DNA of 37,269 nt from positions 1 through 37,269 of the forward strand of contig JAJZXX010000064.1 of NCBI GenBank assembly GCA_021806205.1, written 5' to 3'. Both the position numbers and the translations under genes were made by a program. Source of the stretch: Bacillota bacterium (GTDB lineage: Bacteria; Bacillota; Sulfobacillia; Sulfobacillales; Sulfobacillaceae). Shown here piece by piece: positions 28,209-37,043 of this stretch. The notes under the pieces were generated by a model, which saw nothing but the letters and a program-made list of their open reading frames with translations, was not told where the DNA came from and searched no databases. The stretch's first letter is position 1, and each line of letters begins with the position of its first letter.

Positions 28209-30860
28209 ATGGCTGATTGGCATCCGGGGATTGATAGAGCGATAGCGCCCAAACAGCGTCCCAAAACTTGGTTTCGTGTCGGTCTTGTGATTGTAGCGCT
28301 TTTGGGCGTCGCGGTACGTGCGCTGGGCATTGGGCGCTATCCGGGACTCATCTATGATGAATTTTATTACGTGCCGGCCGCCGATGTGCTGTTGCGCCGC
28401 CATCCGTTGGCGGCCGTAAAAAATATGGTGCCCGGCATCGACCCCAATCTTTTGTCACATCCCCCCCTGACCAAGGAAATGATCGCGGCGGCCATTTACA
28501 CACTCGGCCAACACCCTTGGGCTTGGCGGCTTCCCGCATTGCTTTTTGGTGCGGCTGTGCCCCTGATTGTGGCGGGAATTGTCATAGAACTCTTCCAGGA
28601 TCGGGCCATCGCCATAGGTGCAGGTGCCTTGGCAGCTTTGGATGGGCTCGTGGTGGTCATGTCCAGGGTCGCCTTGCCCGATTCACCCGCGGTTGCCCTG
28701 GTGCTAGCGAGTTTGTGGGCCCTAACCGTCATCACCGGCCGTCTCAGGCGCGGGGAAGAGGTCAGCGGATGGCGGTGGACCGGTCTGGGTGTCTTGTTGG
28801 GATTAGCGCTGGCGTCCGAGTGGATTGGCGGCCAGGCTATTCTCATGGCCTGGATATGGCTCTTGGTGTCGCATCCCAAAGTTCGACGGCTTTACCGCCG
28901 TTGGATCCCGGCGACGACAATCCTGCCACTGGCCGTCTACTATTTAACCTATTTTTATGCATGGCCATCGGGCTATCATGAGCCCTGGCTGCCTTCGAAT
29001 CCGTATATCGCTTTTTTCAAATTACAGTGGCTCATGTTAAAGGATATGTGGACGCTGCGTTTTTTCCATCCGTGGACGGCTAATGCCTGGACCTGGCTTT
29101 TGATTCCCCGACCGACCGCCATGATCTTATCGGTGAGCCTTCATCAGACGGTGCGGCTTATGGCGTTTTCAGATCCACTGGTGGTGTGGATCGGTCTGGC
29201 CGCTCTTTTGGGTGGTATTCTCTATGGCAAACGTCACCCGGCATATCGTCAGGCGTGGGGCTTTTTAGGGCTTTGGTTTCTGTGCTTTTACGCGACGTGG
29301 CTTTTAACACCGCGCTCCAAATTCCTGTATTACTTTGCGAGTGCTTCGGTGGGATTGGATATCGCCTGTGCGGCGGCGCTTGTCATACTGTGGCGGTCAC
29401 TCAGACAAAACCCGGTGGGCCGGGCTCTTTGGGGAGGGCTCGTGGGCCTGGTGAGTCTCACCCTTTTGTATCTCCTGCCGTTATGGGTGGGGATGGCGCT
29501 GCCTCGGCCGTTTTATCACGCGATTTTTTGGCCAGCGTCCTGGAATGCGCGCACCAAACCGTCGACGACGGTGTCTACTGCGAATTTTGCCTTGACGATG
29601 AATCCTGTGAGGACCCCGGTATCTTCATGGAAAAGTATGGCGGCTCCCACGGGCGCCCCACCCCTCCCCAAGATCTGGCCGGTGTTCCGCGGTTCGCCAT
29701 CACATAATAGCAACTACTCAACGTCTTGGCGGGTTAAGTCGGGCTATGCCTTGACCTTGGCGACGGCGGGGTTAGCGCAAGCGCCGGCGGTGGTAGGCAC
29801 GACCGCGTACGTGGGCACGAATAATAGTCAGCTATATGCGGTAAATGTGCCGACGGGTACCGTGAAGTGGGCCGTAGGATTGCCGAACACCGCCTTGAGC
29901 ACGCCGGTCGTGCAAAACGGGATGGTCGTTGTAGGATTGGGGAACGGGGTTTTCTCTCACTTCTCGAAACACACGGGCTGGATACGGGGCAACGGAGTGA
30001 GTGGGCTAATGGCTTTTAATCAGAAGACCGGTGCTGATCTTTGGTTTCATCCCACCCAAGGGGAAGTCATGTCCTCCCCGGTTATTGCAAACAAAACGGT
30101 ATATGCCGCCACCGGTGCGAGCCGTCTGGTCGCGCTCAGTTTGACTACGGGCAAGCGCCTGTGGTCGCTTAAGCTTGGAGGGTTTGACAGTCTTTCCAGC
30201 CCGATTATCGCCGATCACCATCTTTACGTGGCCACCAATGCCTACTTCTCCGCCTACCCGGCTAAACGATCCACGGTGTGGTCCATTAATGTCATCACCC
30301 ATCAGGTGAGCTGGCATAAAAACCTTCCGGTGGCTAGTGGCCTATCGGACTGCTCATTGGCATCGGATGGAACTCGGCTCTACGTGGCGGGCGTGCCTAA
30401 AGTGAGCAACCGGGGACAGGGCACCCGGGTATCGCAAAAGCTCTTTAGTCTCAACCAGGCCTCCGGCAATATTGTTTGGGCGCGGTCCATGGGCCGAGGT
30501 CACCTGCCTGCCTTGGACCAAACAGAAGAAGGGATACCGTTGGTGGTAGGCGGCGTCGTCTATGAAGGCAGTCCGGCGTCCAACCGAGTGGTGGCCTTTA
30601 AAGCCGCTTCGGGTCAAAGGCTCTGGACACGGAGGCTGGCGGCCGGCGTGACGGGAAATCCGGTGTTGGCGGGGGGGCGTTTATGGGTCATCACTGAAAC
30701 CGGTCGCCTGATCGTACTTAATGCCCAAACGGGGCGGATCGTCGCATCGGACCCGTACGCCTTTGGGACGGTCGGAGCGGCAAGTCCTCTCATTGTCGGT
30801 GATGCCGTGTTGCAAAGTACGCTTTCGGGAAAACTGGTGGTGCAGCCGCTGGAGCATTAG
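28209..30860 (+). CDS. GT-C (PMT-like) glycosyltransferase fused to C-terminal PQQ-type beta-propeller domain
   Basis: N-terminal GIGRYPGLIYDEFYYVPAADVLL and many TMs; C-terminal repeated …AYVGTNNSQLYAVNVPTGTVKWAVGL… / …VYAATGASRLVALSLTTGKRLWSLKL… / …VVAFKAASGQRLWTRRL… blades. Confidence 0.8.
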   Translation: MADWHPGIDRAIAPKQRPKTWFRVGLVIVALLGVAVRALGIGRYPGLIYDEFYYVPAADVLLRRHPLAAVKNMVPGIDPNLLSHPPLTKEMIAAAIYTLGQHPWAWRLPALLFGAAVPLIVAGIVIELFQDRAIAIGAGALAALDGLVVVMSRVALPDSPAVALVLASLWALTVITGRLRRGEEVSGWRWTGLGVLLGLALASEWIGGQAILMAWIWLLVSHPKVRRLYRRWIPATTILPLAVYYLTYFYAWPSGYHEPWLPSNPYIAFFKLQWLMLKDMWTLRFFHPWTANAWTWLLIPRPTAMILSVSLHQTVRLMAFSDPLVVWIGLAALLGGILYGKRHPAYRQAWGFLGLWFLCFYATWLLTPRSKFLYYFASASVGLDIACAAALVILWRSLRQNPVGRALWGGLVGLVSLTLLYLLPLWVGMALPRPFYHAIFWPASWNARTKPSTTVSTANFALTMNPVRTPVSSWKSMAAPTGAPPLPKIWPVFRGSPSHNSNYSTSWRVKSGYALTLATAGLAQAPAVVGTTAYVGTNNSQLYAVNVPTGTVKWAVGLPNTALSTPVVQNGMVVVGLGNGVFSHFSKHTGWIRGNGVSGLMAFNQKTGADLWFHPTQGEVMSSPVIANKTVYAATGASRLVALSLTTGKRLWSLKLGGFDSLSSPIIADHHLYVATNAYFSAYPAKRSTVWSINVITHQVSWHKNLPVASGLSDCSLASDGTRLYVAGVPKVSNRGQGTRVSQKLFSLNQASGNIVWARSMGRGHLPALDQTEEGIPLVVGGVVYEGSPASNRVVAFKAASGQRLWTRRLAAGVTGNPVLAGGRLWVITETGRLIVLNAQTGRIVASDPYAFGTVGAASPLIVGDAVLQSTLSGKLVVQPLEH

Positions 30861-30869
30861 TTTTTAGGA

Positions 30870-31097
30870 TTGAATGAGTGTATGATGAACCTAGAGAGAA
30901 GGGGGATGACGAGAGAGATGTTGCCAAAGAAGTGGGGTAATCTTGAAAGGCAACGGCCACGCCTAAGGTGGGCAACCTGGGGCATGGGGGCGGGGGTTGT
31001 CTTAACGGCGTTGGGAGCACTAGGACTAGGAAGTTTACCATTCGGCATCCTGGTGCTGGTTGGATCGGGTGTCTGGGCTTACACCATGCTTCGCTAA
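30870..31097 (+). CDS. small membrane protein
   Basis: 75 aa ORF with two hydrophobic segments. Confidence 0.45.
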   Translation: MNECMMNLERRGMTREMLPKKWGNLERQRPRLRWATWGMGAGVVLTALGALGLGSLPFGILVLVGSGVWAYTMLR

Positions 31098-31131
31098 AAA
31101 TTTCGTCCGGGACTCGGACGACCGCGTTGGA

Positions 31132-31156
31132 AACCCGCACGATGGTGCGGGTTTTT
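31132..31156 (+). terminator. intrinsic terminator
   Basis: AACCCGCAC-gatg-GTGCGGGTT followed by TTT. Confidence 0.85.
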
Positions 31157-31193
31157 GGCATTAAGTCCGCCTCGCGGAATTCTCTATATGGAG

Positions 31194-31223
31194 TTGTTTA
31201 CCACAGATAGTAGACACTATAAT
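31194..31223 (+). promoter_or_regulatory. sigmaA-like promoter of nrdR-nrdJ
   Basis: TTGTTT (31194-31199), 18-bp spacer, TATAAT (31218-31223). Confidence 0.6.
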
Positions 31224-31254
31224 GGTCAATGTACTAGATAAAGGGGTTGAAGTC

Positions 31255-31722
31255 GTGCGCTGTCCTTTTTGTCACGATGAGGAGACCAAAGTACTAGACT
31301 CTCGACCGACGGAAGATGGACAAGCTATACGCCGTCGGCGCGAATGTCTTCAATGCCATCGTCGATTTACATCTTATGAGCGGGTCGAGGAGATTCCGGT
31401 GTGGGTAGTGAAAAAGGATGGGCGTCGCGAGACTTTCGACCGAAGCAAAATTTTGCGAGGATTGTTGACGGCTTGTGAAAAGCGACCGATTTCGCTCGAG
31501 TCCCTATCAAGTGCCGTCGACCAGGTTGAAAGAAGTGTGCGCGATTTGGCCAGCGGCGAAGTGGCCACCCGGGTGATTGGCGAACTCGTGATGCAACGGT
31601 TAAGGACGCTGGATGAAGTGGCGTATGTGCGTTTTGCGTCTGTCTATCGTCAGTTTACGGATATTGAAGGATTCCGTCAGGAACTGGAGCGGTTGATTCA
31701 GACGCAAAAGTCCCGGGATTGA
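31255..31722 (+). CDS. nrdR: transcriptional repressor NrdR
   Basis: [45 protein letters not shown]…; GTG start preferred because the ORF-track ATG (31222) lies inside the -10 box. Confidence 0.92.
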   Translation: MRCPFCHDEETKVLDSRPTEDGQAIRRRRECLQCHRRFTSYERVEEIPVWVVKKDGRRETFDRSKILRGLLTACEKRPISLESLSSAVDQVERSVRDLASGEVATRVIGELVMQRLRTLDEVAYVRFASVYRQFTDIEGFRQELERLIQTQKSRD

Positions 31723-31739
31723 CAGGAGGAATGTCACGG

Positions 31740-34700
31740 ATGGAGTTGAAGACCGGATTTAAGTCGGAGCTAAGCTGGAAAATATTTCTTGACCGATATA
31801 CGACCAAGGACCCCTTGCGACAGTTTCAGGTCGGGGACTTGGTGATTGCGCTCGTCGAACCTCATCCTAAGTGGCCCAAAAAGGATGTGGGCGTCGTGAA
31901 AGCCCTTTTGGACAACGATTATCTGTCTATCGGACTCATCACCGGTCCCCAAAAGGGTGACATCATCGAACGCCGCCAAAATGAATGCGACCGCCCCTTG
32001 GAGACTACCATTCATGATGTGGCCCGCCGCATTGCTAGCGGCGTGGCCTCGGTGGAGAAATCGCCGGTCCGGTCAGATGTGCAGGAGAGTTTCGCGAGGG
32101 AAATTGCCGCGTTGCGGTTCGTGCCGGGCGGTCGCATTTGGGCCGGAGCGGGGACCGGGCAGGATTTGACCTATTTCAATTGTTACGTAATCCCGTGTCC
32201 TCAGGATAGTCGCCAGGGCATTGTGGACACGCTCGGCCAAATGATTGAGATCATGAGCCGGGGCGGGGGGGTAGGCATCAACATTTCGTCATTGCGACCC
32301 CAGCGTGCCATTGTCCGCGGGGTGAATGGGCGGTCGTCCGGGGCCGTGTCGTGGATGGACCTCTTTTCCCGGGCCACCGGATTGGTCGAGCAGGGAGGAT
32401 GTTTTGCTGAAGATACGCGGATTGCCACGAACCAGGGCCTTATCTCAGCCGGGGAATTATCTTCCCGGATTCGCACCGGCGAACAGTTCTCGGCCTTGAC
32501 TCATGAGGGATGGCGTCCGATTACGGCCCAATTCCACAATGGCAAAAAGCAGTTGTGGAGCATCACCACACGGCGGGGTATGGTTGTAGAAGTGACAGAA
32601 GATCACAAGATGGGGGTGATGCGCGATGGTCGTGTGGCCACGGTGCCATTAAAGGCGTTGAAGGTAGGCGATGAGACGCTGGGACTTATCGGTCGGGGAG
32701 TTCCCGACCACGATGTCGAACTAACCTCCCTTGACTCCAACAGGGTATCCTTCGAGAGGGGTAATAGCCCCAGGGAATTCCCCAGCGTGCTCGACGAACG
32801 TCTCGCCTATCTGGTCGGTTACATGGCGGGCGATGGCAGTGGGCGCAGGAGCGATCAAGGCACTGTAGCCATCGGGGTTGATGACGATTACCCTAGTATA
32901 GCAAATCGCCTGACCGACTTTAGCCAGGCGCTATTTATGGCCAGTCCTCGAAGGGAATTTTCTGACGGGGAAAGACAAATCTTGGTCATCGATTCGCCTC
33001 ACTTGGTAGAGTGGCTCGCGCGGAACAACCTTTTGGAGCAGAAAAGCGACTCTATCGGAGTGCCCGAGCGCATCTTGCAGTCGGGAACTACGGTTATGGC
33101 TGGGTTTATTGCGGGGTTCTTTGACGCGGCGGGCAGCGCGCCCGACCCAAGTCGGGGGTATGAGGCGAAGGCATTTAACCGCCCTATCGCCCAGAGGATT
33201 CAAGAAATGCTGTTCGTCTTGGGCATTGCCGCTCACATATATGAAGGAGATTCCATGGGACCGGGCCAGTATCGGTTGGTGGTGGAGCCCGAATTCGAAG
33301 AGCAGTTCCAGGGGATCATGCACCGTTCGGTGAGGGTGTCCGAGCGTATGGGCGTGGCAAACCAGCCGTCGTATGTCCAGGCGAGTAGAACCGTCCCTAG
33401 GGATATAGAGCCGTGGGGCGTCGGGACCGGACAGCGTGTTAAAGTGGATGGTTCTCTTAGTGGCCGCCATTCCGTAGAAGAGTCTGGGGAGGGAGATCCC
33501 CGGGCGATAGCGGTGGTTGATCGGGGTGGGGAGGTGCTAGCCGATGTCATCGTGTCGATTTTGCCGACCCGGATGGCCGAGGTGTATGACTTTGAGGTTG
33601 CCGACACCCACATGGTGAGTGGTAACGGGTTTTACACCTCTAACAGCCGACGGGGTGCTTTAATGCTCCAAATCGAGGATTGGCATCCGGATGTATGGCG
33701 GTTCATTGAGGTCAAGAAGACCCCAGGCATGGTGGAGAATGCCAACATCAGTGTGCGCATCTCGGACCGTTTTATGCAGGCTGTCAAGGCGGATGCTGAC
33801 TGGGACTTGGTGTTTCCGGATACCGCCGATCCGGACTATGACGAGATTTGGGACGGAAACTTGGAAACTTGGCGCGAACGCGAAAAGCCAGTCATTCACT
33901 ATGAGACGGTAAAGGCCAAGAAGCTATGGCATGCCATAATTGAAGGCGCCTGGCAGGCGGCCGAGCCTGGCATTGTATTTGACGAGCGTCATGAGAAGGA
34001 TTCCAACAGTTGGTATTTCAATCCTCTAATTAGCACTAATCCTTGTGTGACCGGAGATACGTTGGTAGCGACGGATATGGGTCCTGTCAGAGCCCGCAAC
34101 CTCAAAGTCGGCGTGAAGATCCGCACCCCCGAAGGTCTTCAGCCGATAGACCAGGTGTACAACAATGGCGTACAAAAAATCTATCGGGTGCATTTCTCGG
34201 ATGGCGGATTTTTAGATTGCACCAACGACCATCGAGTCAAGGTTGCTCGAACGACACATGATGAGTGGGTGATGGCGCAAGACCTTACACCGGGCGATCG
34301 GGTGTGGGTGATTCCCAATGAGGCGTTCGGGGATCATCGCATCTTCTCCAAAGAGGCCCAGCGTTATGTAAAGAGTTGCCCATTGAATTTAAGTGGTTCT
34401 TATGACCGTATGGCAGGATTTTTAGCGGGATCGGTCTGGGGCGACAAGCTGACCGCGTTAAACCAGAACAGCCAGGATGAGCCGACCCATCAAATCCGGT
34501 TTGGGTCCGACGATCAAAATTGGCTGGACACCTTTTTAAAGATTTTGCAAGAGTCGGGAATACCCAGTCGGTTGAGCGTAGAAGACCACGAATTGTCGTT
34601 AGGGGCCACCGTGGTCGTACAGCAAAAGGTCACAGGGGAATCGGAAACACTAGGGACGATTTTAGCGAAAATTGGCATGCCCGTGAATGTCGCATCGGGG

Positions 34701-36614
34701 CATAAAGCCTTGCCTGATGAGTTCCTGCAAGCCCCTCGCGACTTCGTGGCAGGACTGTTGGATGGCCTTTTTTCCAGGGATGGGCGCGTCGCGATGACGG
34801 ATGACGGGGCTTGGCTTCAACTCCAGGCGATTTCGTACGAGCTCGCCCAGCAGGTGCGCAACCTGCTTTTGCAGTTTGGGATTCGCGCACGCGTGTGTCG
34901 TGGCGAAGCGATAGGATCGCTAGATATGGCTGCAATCGGGGAACTGTATGATGTCGTGGTCACGAACGAGGGGATTGGGCGCTTTCGTGAGGTGATTGGG
35001 TTAACGCATCCCGAAAAGTCTCGTAGTTTGGGGGAGTTTGCCACAGATTCGCCTGCCTCGGCCAATTCATGGACGGCAGCGGTGACGGGTGTGGAGGATA
35101 CGGGCCGGGAAGAAGAAGTCTTTGACGTTCATGAACCCAAGACGTTAACCTGGGTGACAAACGGATACGTATCTTTTGACTGTGCGGAGCAACCGTTGCC
35201 AGCGTGGGGCGTTTGCACCTTGGGGCATGTCAATTTAGCGGCCTTCTATAACGAGGAGCGCGGCGATGTTGACTGGGATGCGCTTCGGGTGACGATTCGA
35301 ATGGGCACACGCTTCCTTGATGATATCGTAGACGCCACGCCGTACTTTTTTGATGAAAACTATCGGAATCAACAAAAGGAACGGCGCATCGGGCTGGGCA
35401 CCATGGGCCTCGGGGAACTCTTGATTCGTCTTGGACTTCGGTACGGCAGTTCCGAGTCCATCGAATTCATTGACCGACTGTATGAGTTTATCTGCACTGA
35501 GGCCTATCTCTACGACGTGGAACTTGCCAAAGAAAAAGGCGCATTTCCCGCATTTGACGCGGAACAGTATCTTCAAAGCGGCTTTATGCAACGCATGCCG
35601 GACTCGGTGCGGGAGGCGATTCGCGCGAACGGAACGCGTAACGTCACCATTCTGACGCAGGCGCCGACCGGGACAGTCGGGTCCATGGTCAATACCAGCA
35701 CGGGCATCGAGCCATTTTACGCCCTAACGTACTTTCGGCAGTCACGGCTGGGGTTTGATGAGCAATATGTCCAAGTAGCCCAAGAGTGGATGGACGCGAA
35801 TCCAGGGGGAACGCTGCCCGAGTACTTTGTCGGGGCGATGGACTTGACGCCCGAAGAACACGTGCGGGTACAGGCCACAATTCAACGCTGGACCGATTCC
35901 AGCATTTCCAAGACGGCTAATGCGCCTAGCACCTATACGCTGGAAGATACCGCCAGCCTCTATGAATTGGCGTACGATTTGGGATGTAAAGGGGTCACCA
36001 TCTACCGCGATCAGAGTCGGCAAGAACAGGTTCTCCATCTAAGCGACACCAGTAAAGCGGCAGAGGCTCCGGCTGCAACCATTGATACCGGTGTAGACGT
36101 TGAAGTCTACCCGCTGCCGGCCCAAGTGAATGGTCGCACCTATCGCAAGGAGACCCCGGCGGGAACGGCCCGGGTTGTCATCAATGAAGTGGACGGAAGT
36201 CCCTTTGAGGTCTTCATGTTACTAGGGCGAGCAGGGTCTGAAGTCCAATCGTTTATGGAGGCACTGGGTCGCATCATTAGCTTGTATCTGAGGTCCAACG
36301 GCAATCTCACGGCCCGCCGCCGATTAGAACTGGCTGCCGACCAGTTAAAGGGCATTGGAGGAGCCAATCAGATGGGGTTTGGTGCAGGACGGGTGCTCAG
36401 TGTGGTAGACGGCATCGGAAAATTGTTAGATAGCCACCTTAACCAAGGTAAGGGCAGGGACAACAGTGCGGCTGAGCCGCAATTTGTTAAGACGGGGATG
36501 AGCCGACCGGGGACGACCCCCACCTATGATTTGTGTCCGCAGTGCGATGCGCCAAGCCTGATTTACGAAGAGGGCTGTCAGCATTGCACGGTGTGCGGCT
36601 ACTCCAAGTGTTAG
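31740..36614 (+). CDS. nrdJ: adenosylcobalamin-dependent (class II) ribonucleoside-diphosphate reductase containing two inteins
   Basis: NCYVIPCPQDSRQGIVDTLGQMIEIMSRGGGVGINIS; SRRGALMLQIEDWHPDV; STNP/CAEQPLP; TQAPTGTVGSM; C-terminal CPQCDAP…CQHCTVCGYSKC. Confidence 0.95.
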   Translation: MELKTGFKSELSWKIFLDRYTTKDPLRQFQVGDLVIALVEPHPKWPKKDVGVVKALLDNDYLSIGLITGPQKGDIIERRQNECDRPLETTIHDVARRIASGVASVEKSPVRSDVQESFAREIAALRFVPGGRIWAGAGTGQDLTYFNCYVIPCPQDSRQGIVDTLGQMIEIMSRGGGVGINISSLRPQRAIVRGVNGRSSGAVSWMDLFSRATGLVEQGGCFAEDTRIATNQGLISAGELSSRIRTGEQFSALTHEGWRPITAQFHNGKKQLWSITTRRGMVVEVTEDHKMGVMRDGRVATVPLKALKVGDETLGLIGRGVPDHDVELTSLDSNRVSFERGNSPREFPSVLDERLAYLVGYMAGDGSGRRSDQGTVAIGVDDDYPSIANRLTDFSQALFMASPRREFSDGERQILVIDSPHLVEWLARNNLLEQKSDSIGVPERILQSGTTVMAGFIAGFFDAAGSAPDPSRGYEAKAFNRPIAQRIQEMLFVLGIAAHIYEGDSMGPGQYRLVVEPEFEEQFQGIMHRSVRVSERMGVANQPSYVQASRTVPRDIEPWGVGTGQRVKVDGSLSGRHSVEESGEGDPRAIAVVDRGGEVLADVIVSILPTRMAEVYDFEVADTHMVSGNGFYTSNSRRGALMLQIEDWHPDVWRFIEVKKTPGMVENANISVRISDRFMQAVKADADWDLVFPDTADPDYDEIWDGNLETWREREKPVIHYETVKAKKLWHAIIEGAWQAAEPGIVFDERHEKDSNSWYFNPLISTNPCVTGDTLVATDMGPVRARNLKVGVKIRTPEGLQPIDQVYNNGVQKIYRVHFSDGGFLDCTNDHRVKVARTTHDEWVMAQDLTPGDRVWVIPNEAFGDHRIFSKEAQRYVKSCPLNLSGSYDRMAGFLAGSVWGDKLTALNQNSQDEPTHQIRFGSDDQNWLDTFLKILQESGIPSRLSVEDHELSLGATVVVQQKVTGESETLGTILAKIGMPVNVASGHKALPDEFLQAPRDFVAGLLDGLFSRDGRVAMTDDGAWLQLQAISYELAQQVRNLLLQFGIRARVCRGEAIGSLDMAAIGELYDVVVTNEGIGRFREVIGLTHPEKSRSLGEFATDSPASANSWTAAVTGVEDTGREEEVFDVHEPKTLTWVTNGYVSFDCAEQPLPAWGVCTLGHVNLAAFYNEERGDVDWDALRVTIRMGTRFLDDIVDATPYFFDENYRNQQKERRIGLGTMGLGELLIRLGLRYGSSESIEFIDRLYEFICTEAYLYDVELAKEKGAFPAFDAEQYLQSGFMQRMPDSVREAIRANGTRNVTILTQAPTGTVGSMVNTSTGIEPFYALTYFRQSRLGFDEQYVQVAQEWMDANPGGTLPEYFVGAMDLTPEEHVRVQATIQRWTDSSISKTANAPSTYTLEDTASLYELAYDLGCKGVTIYRDQSRQEQVLHLSDTSKAAEAPAATIDTGVDVEVYPLPAQVNGRTYRKETPAGTARVVINEVDGSPFEVFMLLGRAGSEVQSFMEALGRIISLYLRSNGNLTARRRLELAADQLKGIGGANQMGFGAGRVLSVVDGIGKLLDSHLNQGKGRDNSAAEPQFVKTGMSRPGTTPTYDLCPQCDAPSLIYEEGCQHCTVCGYSKC
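32400..33644 (+). other. intein 1 (415 aa) in NrdJ with LAGLIDADG-type domain
   Basis: Junctions EQGG|CFAEDTRIAT…NGFYTSN|SRRGALM; TEDHK block; LAGLIDADG-like LVGYMAGDG (32811-32837) and IAGFFDAAG (33108-33134). Confidence 0.92.
34044..35180 (+). other. intein 2 (379 aa) in NrdJ, C-terminal Asp, with LAGLIDADG-type motifs
   Basis: Junctions ISTNP|CVTGDTLVAT…NGYVSFD|CAEQPLP; TNDHR block; LAGSVWGDK and LDGLFSRDG motifs. Confidence 0.92.
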
Positions 36615-37043
36615 AAGACCTCTAAATTAGTTTTCAGTACGATCATCGATATCTGTTGATTTATCAAGGGATTCCAATACTACACAGGTAGTTTGGGATC
36701 CCTTTTATTCGGTGTCAAATACCTGTGTAGGTTTGAGACCTCTCGGAACAGATGTTTCAATGTTTCCGAGGGGAGGTAGAAGAGGTTGCCATTGTGCTGG
36801 AGGGGTGTTCACCGAAATGCACATTCACCCGGTCGATGGGAAAGTCGGACCGTCATTGCGGGGGAGGTTGCTATGGTTGGGTGCAGCGTCGAAAAGTGTG
36901 CGTTAGAACCCAGGCGCGAAAGACACTCATGAACGTACCTGTGTATTTTGAGTTGGTGATCACTCGATACAGTGCCACTACAGCAAACTACCAGTGTAGA
37001 TATCATGAGTAACGCCTGCTCAATTGTGTTAGAAGACCTCTAA
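36608..37043. repeat. 18-bp exact direct repeats bracketing ~400 bp, first copy overlapping the nrdJ stop codon
   Basis: gtgttagaagacctctaa at 36608-36625 and 37026-37043. Confidence 0.9.
36666..36709 (+). terminator. intrinsic terminator downstream of nrdJ
   Basis: AAGGGATTCCAATAC…GTTTGGGATCCCTTTTATT: imperfect stem plus T-rich tail. Confidence 0.65.

Noticed and set aside
31210-31235. NrdR box near the nrdR promoter (acactata)
   Set aside because: Only one half-site matches the remembered palindromic consensus; no clear tandem pair of boxes.
31222-31254. ATG at 31222 as the nrdR start
   Set aside because: It lies inside the TATAAT -10 element; GTG 31255 gives the expected MRCPFC N-terminus.
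36752-37012. 86-aa Cys-rich ORF resembling a zinc-finger/transposase fragment
   Set aside because: No transposase catalytic motif, no terminal inverted repeats; cysteine spacing not convincing.
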